DNA from: Bacteroidota bacterium
GTDB taxonomy: Bacteria; Bacteroidota; Bacteroidia; Chitinophagales; BACL12
Length of the DNA: 64,000 nt
Assembly (NCBI GenBank): GCA_016718035.1
Contig: JADKEK010000001.1
Location: 496,001-560,000, forward strand
Reading direction: 5' to 3'
Positions within the stretch are counted from its first letter, which is position 1; the number at the start of each line of letters is the position of its first letter. Shown here one piece after another: positions 18,736 through 27,897 of the stretch. The translations under genes were made by a program, and so were the position numbers. Below the pieces are notes generated by a model. That model ran no database searches, was not told the origin of the DNA, and saw nothing but the letters and a program-made list of their open reading frames with translations.

Positions 18736-19692
18736 ATGGCACTCAAGGAAAAATTAAATCGTAATATCAATCCAAATGCTGATAAGGCTGATGAGTTGGG
18801 TTATACCAATAAATACGAAAAGGGTAATAAACGTATTCTATCTCACGATGGGAATTTTAATGTGCGAAGAATTGGTGAACGCAAACTTGTTTTTCATGAG
18901 TTACTTACTATGAGTTGGCTAAAATTTGCTTTATTTATAGTTGCATTTTATTCCATCGTAAATTTAGTTTTTGCTTTAATTTATTTGACAGTAGATTATA
19001 ATGGTATAGGTATGACTTCAGATTATGAAGTGCATAACCGATTTTTTGTTGCATTATTTTTTAGTGCTCAAACATTAACTACTGTTGGTTATGGCTCTTT
19101 ATATCCCTTGTCTTCTACTGTGAGTTTTGTCGCTGCCAGTGAAGCATTAGTAGGATTAATGGGATTCGCCATTTTTACCGGTTTAATGTATGGTAGATTT
19201 TCAAAAACACCACATAGCATCCGCTTTTCAAAACATGCTTTAATCAGTCCTTACAAAGAAGGTTTCGGTTTAATGTTTCGCGCAGCAAATGAACGCAATC
19301 ACAATCTCACTGAATTAAGTGTAAGTGTAACATTGGCAATGGTAATAAATGAGAATGGTAAACCTACCAGAAAATTTTTCCCACTGACAATTGATAATAA
19401 TAAAATAGTCTACTTCCCGCTTAATTGGACCATGGTGCATCCAATTGATGATAAAAGCCCATTATACGGATTGACAAAACAAGATGTAGAAATAAGTGAA
19501 GCCGAGGTGTTGATATTGGTAAAAGGGTATAACGAAACTTCCGGTCAGGACATTTATGCTAGAAATTCATATACACATCATGAAATAATTTGGGATGCTA
19601 AATTCGATTTACCGTATTATTTCAGGGAAGATGGCATAACTGTATTCGAGCTAGATAAAATTGATAATTATCACATGATTGAAAAAGCGTAA
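18736..19692 (+). CDS. Inward-rectifier-type potassium channel (KirBac-like)
   Basis: 318 aa. Two membrane helices (about residues 58-82 and 130-152) flank a pore loop with the K+ selectivity filter TVGYG at residues 116-120. The C-terminal ~160 residues are a cytoplasmic beta-sandwich as in KirBac channels (RAANERNHNLTELSVSVTLAM; HPIDDKSPLYGLT). The N-terminal ~45 residues include the slide-helix region. Eukaryotic-like Kir architecture is known in several bacterial phyla. The gene ends 2 bp from the convergent gene at 19695. Confidence 0.92.
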   Translation: MALKEKLNRNINPNADKADELGYTNKYEKGNKRILSHDGNFNVRRIGERKLVFHELLTMSWLKFALFIVAFYSIVNLVFALIYLTVDYNGIGMTSDYEVHNRFFVALFFSAQTLTTVGYGSLYPLSSTVSFVAASEALVGLMGFAIFTGLMYGRFSKTPHSIRFSKHALISPYKEGFGLMFRAANERNHNLTELSVSVTLAMVINENGKPTRKFFPLTIDNNKIVYFPLNWTMVHPIDDKSPLYGLTKQDVEISEAEVLILVKGYNETSGQDIYARNSYTHHEIIWDAKFDLPYYFREDGITVFELDKIDNYHMIEKA

Positions 19693-19694
19693 AT

Positions 19695-20240
19695 TTATTC
19701 AACCTGATCCAGCGGTAGTTCGTTGTGATTGATATGTTGTTTAGGTGCGGGCTTAACAGGAGAGAGGAAAAATAATAACAACATCACACCAAACAATCCT
19801 AGATTTATATAATTGCCAATATCTGCATATCGCAAATGCATCAACTTTGCAATGGTGGTAAAACACACGCTGATAACCCAAGCGCATTTTACAATATCTA
19901 AAATTTGAATGGGTGATTTATTAATCGTCCTGGTAATATAGGTAATTACCACACCACTAACTGCTACCGTAAGCAACATAATTCCACCCTGCCAATGCAT
20001 TATGATAAATAACGCACCAACAATATAAAAGGAAATACAAATGAGAATAAATCGATAATAAACGGTTGAAAAAATATTACTTTCCTTTAATATTAAATCA
20101 AGCGCAACCAATTGAATAATGAACAAAATTATGGTTACAACATTTGTTTCACCCAATAAACCACGCATCAACAAACCCGTTAAGCCGATAATAAGTAAAA
20201 TGAATCTGTAAGTGGTAACCGGATAACTTTTTTGTGCCAT
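19695..20240 (-). CDS. Small polytopic membrane protein, GldL-like
   Basis: 181 aa from ATG 20240 (MAQKSYPVTTYRFILLIIGL), with about six hydrophobic helices and a polar tail. The segments IIMHWQGG and KLMHLRYADIG resemble the repeated histidine-containing helix hairpins of GldL-like gliding-motility membrane proteins, but the helix count and tail differ, so the link is tentative. It begins 10 bp after the stop of the DUF1569 gene and is probably co-transcribed with it. Confidence 0.6.
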   Translation of the reverse strand: MAQKSYPVTTYRFILLIIGLTGLLMRGLLGETNVVTIILFIIQLVALDLILKESNIFSTVYYRFILICISFYIVGALFIIMHWQGGIMLLTVAVSGVVITYITRTINKSPIQILDIVKCAWVISVCFTTIAKLMHLRYADIGNYINLGLFGVMLLLFFLSPVKPAPKQHINHNELPLDQVE

Positions 20241-20250
20241 GTAATTGCTG

Positions 20251-20700
20251 TTAAACACCAAACTGACGGAGGTGGTGATCCAAATGTTTTATGGTTAATG
20301 TATCCCATTCTTCGGCAGTTAATTTCCCGAAAAAAGGATGTTTGTTTTTAGTAATACCTTGAGGGCCTGCTTCTTGGAGAGCTCGTAACAATTGAATTGC
20401 TTCAAGTTTTTCGGTTTCAAAATTGCGTTCGTTGTCAATCACAAAACTACTATCCGTTGGAAGCCCTTGTTTAAAAGGTTTTTCGTTAATGATACCTTTT
20501 TTCGCAGCACGACCGAATAACCATCCAATTACCGAACGCTTCGGAGCAGTATAACCAAGTGCAACTTTAACAGGTTCCTGAATATGCGCCAACATTTGAG
20601 AAACAGTCATAGTGCCCCAAATATGTTGCGTAATTGGGGTTAATTTTTCAATCCTGGATATTATTGCTGCAGTGTCTTCTGCATTAAATATACTTGCCAA
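20251..20700 (-). CDS. DUF1569 domain-containing protein (DinB-like fold)
   Basis: 149 aa, soluble. Motifs WGTMTVSQMLAHIQEPVKVAL and the C-terminal HLDHHLRQFGV fit DUF1569, a DinB-like four-helix family with potential metal-binding histidines. The frame has no ATG before residue 31 and an in-frame TGA just upstream, so the start is most likely TTG at 20700. Confidence 0.75.
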   Translation of the reverse strand: MASIFNAEDTAAIISRIEKLTPITQHIWGTMTVSQMLAHIQEPVKVALGYTAPKRSVIGWLFGRAAKKGIINEKPFKQGLPTDSSFVIDNERNFETEKLEAIQLLRALQEAGPQGITKNKHPFFGKLTAEEWDTLTIKHLDHHLRQFGV

Positions 20701-20717
20701 GCTAAATCAATTTAAAG

Positions 20718-21257
20718 TTAATTAATGGATAAGGTAACCAAATCAAATAAAACAAATTGCCCTGGTTCTGTCACCGGACTAAAACCTGCACTTAAATGTA
20801 GTTTTAACACATCTCCTTCAGCAAAAGTTGCAGTAGCTGATAAATCTATTGCACCCCAGGTATTTTGATCCCAGGTTGCAGTGGCTAAATCGGCACTTGT
20901 TTCTCCTGTGGAAATTAATTTAAGTGTTGCAGTTCCTAACCATCCGCCAAACGCATTTGCCTGACAACTCATAGTTATTGTTTTTTCGCCGACCAGGCCG
21001 TTTATGGTATAGTCAACATATCCTTCGTCAGGTGGTGCACCGGGAAACAACTTTACGGAAAAATCACCCCCGTTTTCAGGGACAATAGTGCTGTATTGGG
21101 CATTTGAAGTATCCCAGCCATTTAGGCTAAATACGCCATTTTCTTCAAATGAATAGTTCACAATTAAATTACCCTCCGGAGGAAATGTCTCCTTCTTGCA
21201 ACCGGCATAAACCATCCACAAACAACAAATAACAAGCAGAATTGCGCTTTTTTTCAT
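20718..21257 (-). CDS. Lipoprotein with carbohydrate-binding-like beta-sandwich
   Basis: 179 aa. Lipoprotein signal peptide (MKKSAILLVICCLWMVYAGC). The mature part (LIVNYSFEENGVFSLNGWDTS ... FSVKLFPGAPPDEGYVDYTI, ... GQFVLFDLVTLSI) resembles the jelly-roll fold of carbohydrate-binding or DUF642-like domains. Surface or periplasmic; binding partner unknown. Own -7 box upstream. Confidence 0.65.
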   Translation of the reverse strand: MKKSAILLVICCLWMVYAGCKKETFPPEGNLIVNYSFEENGVFSLNGWDTSNAQYSTIVPENGGDFSVKLFPGAPPDEGYVDYTINGLVGEKTITMSCQANAFGGWLGTATLKLISTGETSADLATATWDQNTWGAIDLSATATFAEGDVLKLHLSAGFSPVTEPGQFVLFDLVTLSIN

Positions 21258-21277
21258 AACTACCAGGGTGTTTATAG

Positions 21278-21285
21278 CAAATATA
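21278..21285 (-). promoter_or_regulatory. -7 box of the lipoprotein gene
   Basis: TATATTTG on the minus strand, 20 bases before ATG 21257; no clear -33 element. Confidence 0.5.
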
Positions 21286-21324
21286 ACGAATTAGGTTGGT
21301 TGATTGTTACGCCAACGTAAAACC

Positions 21325-21951
21325 TTATAATTTAACCAGATGATTTAACAATATGCCACTCAGTGTTATAAACCGGTTACATTCCTCTTCAGATAATCCC
21401 TTTAAACTGGTCAAGAAAAAACAATGATGTCCGTTAAATTCTAAATGTAATTCATCAAATGCCATTAAACTTTGGGTAAAAGCGGGAGGGAAACTATGTA
21501 CAGATTTGTTTTCATTTGCTTCTTCAACCTGGAATTTTTTTAAAAATTGATTATCAGTAGTGTATTTACTATGTTGTTTGATGAAAAAGGATACGAGTTT
21601 TTGTTCACTGCTTTTTGGTGTAATTAAAATATGTCCGTAATCGACAGTGGTTTGTAAATACCCAAATAAATGTTCAGCTTGCCCAAAATAGCCAACCTCA
21701 GGATTGTCATGTGAAGCTGCAAGCAAAACACCATATAAAGGCAACTGGTCTAACTGTAGAATAAAATCTTGTTCATAAATGTAGAAGTGAGGAACAAGGG
21801 TAGCATGTTCAAAATTGTCCATGAATAAACCTTCAGTATCAACAAAATGTTGTTCCGTTAATACACGTTTACAATTTAAAACAAAGGCTCGTTTTTTAGC
21901 CTTTGCAGCTTCAACTAATGCTAATTGTGCCTGATATTTTTTATCATTCAT
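21325..21951 (-). CDS. Hypothetical protein at the end of the amidoligase cluster
   Basis: 208 aa, soluble, no signal peptide and no recognised motif. Lys-rich N-terminus (KKYQAQLALVEAAKAKKRAF), then an acidic/aromatic middle (HFYIYEQDFILQLDQLP). It follows the ATP-grasp gene (22024-23178) on the same strand with a 72-bp gap, so it may be the last gene of that unit. I do not recognise it. Confidence 0.55.
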   Translation of the reverse strand: MNDKKYQAQLALVEAAKAKKRAFVLNCKRVLTEQHFVDTEGLFMDNFEHATLVPHFYIYEQDFILQLDQLPLYGVLLAASHDNPEVGYFGQAEHLFGYLQTTVDYGHILITPKSSEQKLVSFFIKQHSKYTTDNQFLKKFQVEEANENKSVHSFPPAFTQSLMAFDELHLEFNGHHCFFLTSLKGLSEEECNRFITLSGILLNHLVKL

Positions 21952-22023
21952 GAGGGAAATAAAATTAGCGACTACAAATTGTTTTATTTTTCATAGTAAC
22001 CTACAGTTCCGCCAACCCATGTT

Positions 22024-23178
22024 TTATTTTTTATTGTAGTCTACTCCAATCATAACACCTTTACTTAATCGCGCGAGATTAATTACTAATTGTGGTCGTG
22101 TTTTGCCTTCTTCCCACAAATACATAAGCCTGAGTTCTGCTTTGGCAGGTTCATCTAACGTTGCTACAACCGGTTTGTAGGTTACCTTCTTTTGTAATAT
22201 AAAAACATCGCCATGTGGCATTACTTCTTCAATATCTGATCTGGTGACATTAAATTTTACACCATGACCTGCAAATGAATACAAAGGTTTTAATACCCAG
22301 TTTTCCAAATCTTCAGGGATGGATTTTAATTCATTTAAAAATATTGTTTCCGGAACGTATCTGCTTTTAATAAAAGGTAGCGTGTATTTGCTTATTCTAA
22401 AAAACCAGTTAGGGTGGCAAACCCATTCTACATTAACTTCATCGGTTAAATTCCATTGTAACAATAAATCTTTTCTGGCTTGTAATTCATCAAAAATTAA
22501 TCTGTCATAAATACGATGGATTTTTGTTTTTACACCATTTTTCATGTAAAATAAATCCTTTCCTTCTTTAATAATCTTGGAAATACAAACCGGCTCAATA
22601 TCTAACATGCTGCGTGTTAAATAAAAATCAATCCAGGTTTTTTGTTTGTCCGGCTCAATTTCTAAAATAATCACATTTTCAGGTTGATGATTGCCAATAA
22701 TTATTTTTTTTAATAGATCAATATAACTCCTTTCATCTAATCCATTAAATAAATGATCAACAGTATCAGGAATAGGGAAGTGGGCTTTGTATTGTTTACC
22801 TAACTCATGTTGCCAAGCATATAAGGATGCAAATCCCTGCATTTCTATTAATTGCGGAATTAATTCTCCTGAACCATCAATGCATATTCCAAAATCTAAT
22901 GCAATAAATGCAGGATTACCTTCTTCTCCGGGAACAAAACAATTCTCAGGGATTGCTTTTTTACTAGTATGCTTAAACGCAGGATTACAAATTAAATCTA
23001 TAATTTCTTCCCCTGCCGTCAACACTTTTGATTTAAAGTCGGCGGGAATAAAAATAGGCGTTTCGCATACTTTAAATTCAATGGTCTTATGGTATTTGTC
23101 CTGACATGCATGAACAAATTTTTGATAATCAGCTTCCGTAAAAGCCATATTATATTGGTCGCGAATAGATTTTATCAT
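22024..23178 (-). CDS. ATP-grasp-like ligase (unassigned)
   Basis: 384 aa, no signal peptide. The C-terminal half has ATP-grasp-like features: WVLKPLYSFAGHGVKFNV (Lys and Gly-rich nucleotide loop), VFILQKKVTYKP, and an acidic metal-binding end (ELRLMYLWEEGKTRPQLVINLARLS). The N-terminal half (FIALDFGICIDGSGELIPQLIEMQG) resembles the acceptor-binding part of carboxylate-amine ligases. It is 53 bp downstream of the class I amidotransferase and close to a GCS2-type ligase and a second ATP-grasp gene. The substrate is unknown; peptide-bond-like ligation is an inference. Confidence 0.65.
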   Translation of the reverse strand: MIKSIRDQYNMAFTEADYQKFVHACQDKYHKTIEFKVCETPIFIPADFKSKVLTAGEEIIDLICNPAFKHTSKKAIPENCFVPGEEGNPAFIALDFGICIDGSGELIPQLIEMQGFASLYAWQHELGKQYKAHFPIPDTVDHLFNGLDERSYIDLLKKIIIGNHQPENVIILEIEPDKQKTWIDFYLTRSMLDIEPVCISKIIKEGKDLFYMKNGVKTKIHRIYDRLIFDELQARKDLLLQWNLTDEVNVEWVCHPNWFFRISKYTLPFIKSRYVPETIFLNELKSIPEDLENWVLKPLYSFAGHGVKFNVTRSDIEEVMPHGDVFILQKKVTYKPVVATLDEPAKAELRLMYLWEEGKTRPQLVINLARLSKGVMIGVDYNKK

Positions 23179-23231
23179 GAATTACAAACTTAAGAATAAA
23201 AATAGCAGAATTTGAGTAATACCAAAGTGTA

Positions 23232-24050
23232 TTAACTCATTCTAAGCGCATTAATTGAAGAACGTAAAAATGAGGGAATCACTTCCTTATGAGTCAAAGG
23301 GAGTTTTTCAGAATCACTCAGGTTGCGAATCATTTCATCTAACTTCCAGTCCCCATGATTTTGCACGATATGGTCGCGTTTTTCCGGTCTGGCAAATAAA
23401 CGCAACATACCTTCAGCATCAGCCTCTGGGTGGAATTGTGTCATATAAAAATATTCTCCCAAACTCATCGCCATAACTGCTCTTGGTAAAGGTACATGGT
23501 CGCGGCGTTTCTCTACAGCTAACACATTGGCTTTCAATGCGGCTAGTTTGTCCAAATCGGGTTCAATCATTTGCCAATCGCGACTATCAACCACATAATA
23601 AGGGTCGGGCAAATTCCTAAAAAACCTGTCATGTTTGGCAACTTCTGTTTTTTGAATGGGAAATACGCCAAATGCTGTAGATTTCCGTTTGCAAACATTG
23701 CCTAATTCAAAATGCCTGCTCATTAATTGAAATGAGTGGCAAATGCCAAACATATATTTCTTTTTACTGTGCCCATTGGCATTATGTGCCCAGAGTTTGT
23801 CTAAAAGTGTAAAAAACTTACTTTCCCATGCTTTTCCTTCGCCGTCAAAAGGACTGCCAGGACCACCGGACGAAATGTAAATGTCATATTCATGACTTGG
23901 CACTTCATTTTTATGGCGCACATCAAAAACCTTCCAGTCGATAAAATCAGCGTGAGCCTGCGCAATAGCTTTAATGCAACGCATCCCCTCATTGGGTGCA
24001 TTCTCATACATATCGAGAATGGCGAGCTTTAACTTTTTTTCTTCTGGCAT
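23232..24050 (-). CDS. Class I glutamine amidotransferase (GATase1)
   Basis: 272 aa. GATase1 fold with oxyanion strand SSGGPGSP, nucleophile Cys in FGICHSFQLMSRHF and the catalytic His-Glu pair in QFHPEADAEGM. The ~40-residue C-terminal extension (LSDSEKLPLTHKEVIPSFL) is not standard. GATase1 domains hydrolyse Gln to give ammonia for a partner synthetase, or hydrolyse gamma-glutamyl bonds. With two ATP-grasp enzymes and a GCS2 ligase nearby, a role in building or trimming a gamma-glutamyl-type compound is plausible. Confidence 0.85.
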   Translation of the reverse strand: MPEEKKLKLAILDMYENAPNEGMRCIKAIAQAHADFIDWKVFDVRHKNEVPSHEYDIYISSGGPGSPFDGEGKAWESKFFTLLDKLWAHNANGHSKKKYMFGICHSFQLMSRHFELGNVCKRKSTAFGVFPIQKTEVAKHDRFFRNLPDPYYVVDSRDWQMIEPDLDKLAALKANVLAVEKRRDHVPLPRAVMAMSLGEYFYMTQFHPEADAEGMLRLFARPEKRDHIVQNHGDWKLDEMIRNLSDSEKLPLTHKEVIPSFLRSSINALRMS

Positions 24051-24223
24051 AACGCGAGGCGAAGTTATTTATTTTTAGTAGCTTAATTGATGATGTTTTC
24101 CACCACCTTAACATTTACCACTTCCTGTGTTAAGAACACATTAGTTTAGATAAAGGTTTTCATTTAAATTTGAAACGTGATAGTCCTAATTGTATTCCTG
24201 AAACAAGCAAAGCGAAATTTGGA

Positions 24224-26665
24224 ATGAAGTCAAACCAATCTGCCTACAGTGCAGTAATCTTCTTTATTTGCTTTGTTATTAACGGTTTTGTAGCAAAAAG
24301 TCAGGTTGCCCCTGGTGAATTGCCCAATATCGTTTTTATTATGGTGGACGATGGCAGGTACGATGAATACCGTGTTACTGGAGGCCCGGATTGGTTTATT
24401 GCGCCAAACATTGAAAGAATTGCCAACGAAGGCGCCAACTTTTCCCGCACTTATGCACCAACTCCCATATGTGGTCCTAGCCGAGCTTCTATTTACACAG
24501 GTTTATATGCGCATGAACATAAAACAGCAAATAACGGTGATACACTAAATACCTCGTTGCCAAAAATTCAGGAAATTTTGCACGACCAGGGCTATTATAC
24601 CGGATTTATCGGGAAATATGGCAATGGATTTTTACCACCGTTTGAATTCGACTATTGGGTTGACATTGGTGATAACGAAATTTATAAAAACTTTTGGATC
24701 AAGGTAAATGGAGAAAACGTTTTTGTTCCGGGACATATTACCAATTCGTTTAACGACTATATTAATGCATTTTTCGATTCTGTTACTGTGCACAATAACC
24801 AGCCATTCGCGCTGTTTTTTTTCCCTTTAGCACCGCATACACCGAATACACCACGAGCAACAGATGCTAGTTTGTACTACGATGAAATACCGCCATTCCC
24901 TGAAAATTTTTATGCTTACGATTCGCTTTATCCCGAATTTTATAATGAATCAGGTTCTATTTGGGTAAAAGATACTATAGCAACAAAAGAATTTATTAAA
25001 GATAGATTTTCCTGCTTAATTGGGTTAGATGAAAATATCAATAAGATATTTAATCGTTTAGATACAACACACGTTACTGATAGCACATTTATTTTGTACA
25101 CCAGCGATAATGGCTATATCAACGGTGAACATATGATGCGTGCGAAAGCGTTGCCTATTGACGAATCTATACATGTGCCGCTTTTTATTCGATATCCACC
25201 ATGGTTTGGCGATTCGACAATTATTGATGATGATATTGTTGAACTGATAGATATTCCAAAAACATTGTTAGAAATTGCCGGAGTTGATGATACCTTTGAT
25301 TTTTCCGGATTGTCCATTCGCGAACTTGCTGAGCCGGATACCATGCGGCATTTTGCATTTTATGAATATGAGGGAAGTGAACCGGGCGATTTGTTTGATG
25401 TTCCTGATTTACGTGGTTTACGAGGTTTTAACAAAGCGTACTTCTACTCCAATTGCGATTGTTATACGGAAGAATTTTATGATTTTACTTTAGACCCAAA
25501 ACAAAATCAGAACCAAATTTTTAATCCGGTTTATCAAGATGAAATTAATTTCTACAGATTAAAGTTGCAAGAAATGCGTCTGGCAAACAATGATACAGCT
25601 CCATTTCAAATAAATGAATGTAAACTAGTAGGCGCATTTGAAATTCCTGATGGGTATGATAATGATTGTGACGGACTAATTGACGATTCACTTGATGCAT
25701 TTATTCAATATGCAGATTTAGATGGAGATGGGTATGGTAATTCGGATAGTCCGCTAATTGTTTTTGGGGAATTAGAAGGATATGTTACCAATGATTTAGA
25801 TTGTGACGACACATCTCCATTTAATTATCCTTTTGCTGTTGACTTTTGTGATGGTTTAGATAACGATTGTGATTTATTAATTGATGAAGATGTTGTTGAG
25901 CCACTTATAGGTGTGGATGGTGCTGAAGATGTTTGCACAGGAGGTTTAACACACTTAAATGTTAAGCCAGTTTATCCCGGTTATCAAATACAATGGTATA
26001 GAAATGGATTCCCTGTGGTGGATGCCAACCATGCAACATTTGATGTATCCAAAACAGGAAATTATCAGGTAAAATATACGGCACCTGCAGGCTGTATTAC
26101 AATATCTGCAACTAAAGTAATAATGGTGTCAACACCACCTAGTCCTATCGTATATAACGTTTCTGCCAGCAATGATTTATGCAAAAATAATCCGGTGAAA
26201 TTGCAGGTGAAAAATAAAATCGGCAATACCTATCAGTGGTATAAAGGTGTTATGCCAATAGCTGGAGCAACTACGAATATATATTTTGCCACAACACCAG
26301 GCTTTTATAAAGTATTACAATCAGATGTTAATGGATGTGCAGGCACTTCGAAGCCATTTAGAGTTGTGAATTTTTGCGATGAGGGTATGTTTACAACGCA
26401 AACTTCAAGTATGCAATTATTCCCTAATCCAAATAATGGCAATTTTATCTTAACCTGCAATTTTAATAATGCGTATACCGGAAACGCAAAATTGTTGATG
26501 CACAATATGATTGGAGATGTTGTGTGGGAGTCGGAAATAGCTGTTAATCAGGGTGAGGTAAATACTGAAATAAACACGAACAATCAATTGCCTAATGGTA
26601 TGTATTTAGTTACGATATCAGTTGGGCAATGGCAAAATAATATGCAATTTATTTTAGCGCATTAA
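24224..26665 (+). CDS. T9SS-exported sulfatase with MopE-like and Ig-like domains
   Basis: 813 aa from ATG 24224; this start gives a clean signal peptide (MKSNQSAYSAVIFFICFVIN), unlike the longer TTG version at 24170. The sulfatase domain starts with NIVFIMVDDGRYDEY (metal-binding Asp pair) and has the formylglycine motif CGPSR in ICGPSRASIYTG. After about residue 480 come two Ca/metal-type repeats with YDNDCDG and LDNDCDLLIDED (MopE-like), two Ig-like domains, and a T9SS sorting domain (LFPNPNNGNFILTC). Expected to act outside the cell on sulfated polysaccharides. No sulfatase-maturing enzyme is seen in the window. It interrupts the minus-strand amidoligase cluster. Confidence 0.88.
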   Translation: MKSNQSAYSAVIFFICFVINGFVAKSQVAPGELPNIVFIMVDDGRYDEYRVTGGPDWFIAPNIERIANEGANFSRTYAPTPICGPSRASIYTGLYAHEHKTANNGDTLNTSLPKIQEILHDQGYYTGFIGKYGNGFLPPFEFDYWVDIGDNEIYKNFWIKVNGENVFVPGHITNSFNDYINAFFDSVTVHNNQPFALFFFPLAPHTPNTPRATDASLYYDEIPPFPENFYAYDSLYPEFYNESGSIWVKDTIATKEFIKDRFSCLIGLDENINKIFNRLDTTHVTDSTFILYTSDNGYINGEHMMRAKALPIDESIHVPLFIRYPPWFGDSTIIDDDIVELIDIPKTLLEIAGVDDTFDFSGLSIRELAEPDTMRHFAFYEYEGSEPGDLFDVPDLRGLRGFNKAYFYSNCDCYTEEFYDFTLDPKQNQNQIFNPVYQDEINFYRLKLQEMRLANNDTAPFQINECKLVGAFEIPDGYDNDCDGLIDDSLDAFIQYADLDGDGYGNSDSPLIVFGELEGYVTNDLDCDDTSPFNYPFAVDFCDGLDNDCDLLIDEDVVEPLIGVDGAEDVCTGGLTHLNVKPVYPGYQIQWYRNGFPVVDANHATFDVSKTGNYQVKYTAPAGCITISATKVIMVSTPPSPIVYNVSASNDLCKNNPVKLQVKNKIGNTYQWYKGVMPIAGATTNIYFATTPGFYKVLQSDVNGCAGTSKPFRVVNFCDEGMFTTQTSSMQLFPNPNNGNFILTCNFNNAYTGNAKLLMHNMIGDVVWESEIAVNQGEVNTEINTNNQLPNGMYLVTISVGQWQNNMQFILAH

Positions 26666-26727
26666 ATGCTGTGGTAATTAAATTATCATTCATCGAATTT
26701 TATCTCATATAAAATTAAGCAATAAAA

Positions 26728-26752
26728 AAAGGCATCTATTAAAGATGCCTTT
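26728..26752. terminator. Bidirectional terminator
   Basis: Stem AAAGGCATCT (26728-26737) / AGATGCCTTT (26743-26752), loop of five, flanked by A's and T's, between the convergent sulfatase and GCS2 genes. Confidence 0.8.
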
Positions 26753-26772
26753 CAAGTTTTTGTAATTATAAG

Positions 26773-27879
26773 TTATAGTCCGATATAACTTTCGGCTATC
26801 ATAAAATCTACCAGTGAATTAAAATTGCGGTCGTTTGCGTAATAATGCGCTAATTGCCTATCTGCACCCGTTCCGTTTTTCAACATCCATTTAATGTTTT
26901 CTAATTCTTGTCTGCTGCCTAATTCATCAACAACATCATCAACAAAATCTAAAAATTCCATTAATAGGGTAGTGGTATCTAATTCTTCTTGTTTACCGAA
27001 GTCAATTAATTTACCACTAATGCCGTAACGAGCAGCACGCCATTTATTTTCCTGAATTAAAGCGCGGTCGTAATTTCTCCAACCGATATTACTTTTCATC
27101 AGTTTAAATAATTTTGCCGTAATCGCTTGCATTAAAGCAGCCAACGCCAATGTTTCATCAACGCGTAATGGAATGTCACACATTCTGAATTCAATGGTGT
27201 TAAAGTATGGATGCACACGTAAATCCCACCATATTTTTTTGCCGTTGTCAATACAGTTCGTTTTCACTAATAATGCAATGAAGTTGTCGAAGTGACTGGC
27301 ATCATTAAATACATCGGGAATACCTGTTCTTGGAAATTTGTCGAATACTTTTGTTCTGAATGATTTAAAACCGGTATCTCTTCCTTCCCAAAAAGGTGAA
27401 TTAGTGCTTAAAGCAAAAATGTGCGGTAAAAAATAACGCAATGAGTTCATCATAAATACAGCCACATCGCGCGATGGCATACCAATGTGCACATGTAATC
27501 CAAAAATTAAATTACTGCGCGCAGCTTCCTGCATTTCATTCACAATTTCCTGGTAACGTGGATGGTTGGTAATCAATTGTTCCTCCCACGATGCAAATGG
27601 ATGTGTTCCTGCTGCAGCTATTTTTAGATTATCTTTTTCTGCTAATTCAGCTATTATGCGACGTAATTTCACTACCTGATTGCGGGCATCTTTCATGTCC
27701 TTGCAAATGCTGGTAGCTACTTCAACCACACTTTGATGCATTTCTGCTTTTATATCTACATCGAATTTTGCACCATTTTCAATAATGTGGTGTTTGCGAT
27801 GCGATAAATCACGAGTCTCAGGGTCAATAATCTGAAATTCCTCTTCAATACCTAACGTGAAATCTTTAAATAAACTCAT
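26773..27879 (-). CDS. Carboxylate-amine ligase, GCS2 family (YbdK-like)
   Basis: 368 aa from ATG 27879. Begins with the GCS2 hallmark FTLGIEEEFQIIDPETRDLS and has LIFGLHVHIGMPSRDVAVFM and WWDLRVHPYFNTIEFRMCDIP. YbdK in E. coli has weak glutamate-cysteine ligase activity, but many family members act in secondary metabolism. Co-directional with an ATP-grasp gene (18-bp gap) and an esterase gene upstream. Glutathione synthesis is possible, but the context of two ATP-grasp genes, a GATase1 and esterases points to another amide product. Confidence 0.9.
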   Translation of the reverse strand: MSLFKDFTLGIEEEFQIIDPETRDLSHRKHHIIENGAKFDVDIKAEMHQSVVEVATSICKDMKDARNQVVKLRRIIAELAEKDNLKIAAAGTHPFASWEEQLITNHPRYQEIVNEMQEAARSNLIFGLHVHIGMPSRDVAVFMMNSLRYFLPHIFALSTNSPFWEGRDTGFKSFRTKVFDKFPRTGIPDVFNDASHFDNFIALLVKTNCIDNGKKIWWDLRVHPYFNTIEFRMCDIPLRVDETLALAALMQAITAKLFKLMKSNIGWRNYDRALIQENKWRAARYGISGKLIDFGKQEELDTTTLLMEFLDFVDDVVDELGSRQELENIKWMLKNGTGADRQLAHYYANDRNFNSLVDFMIAESYIGL

Positions 27880-27897
27880 AATCAAAAATATATTGGA

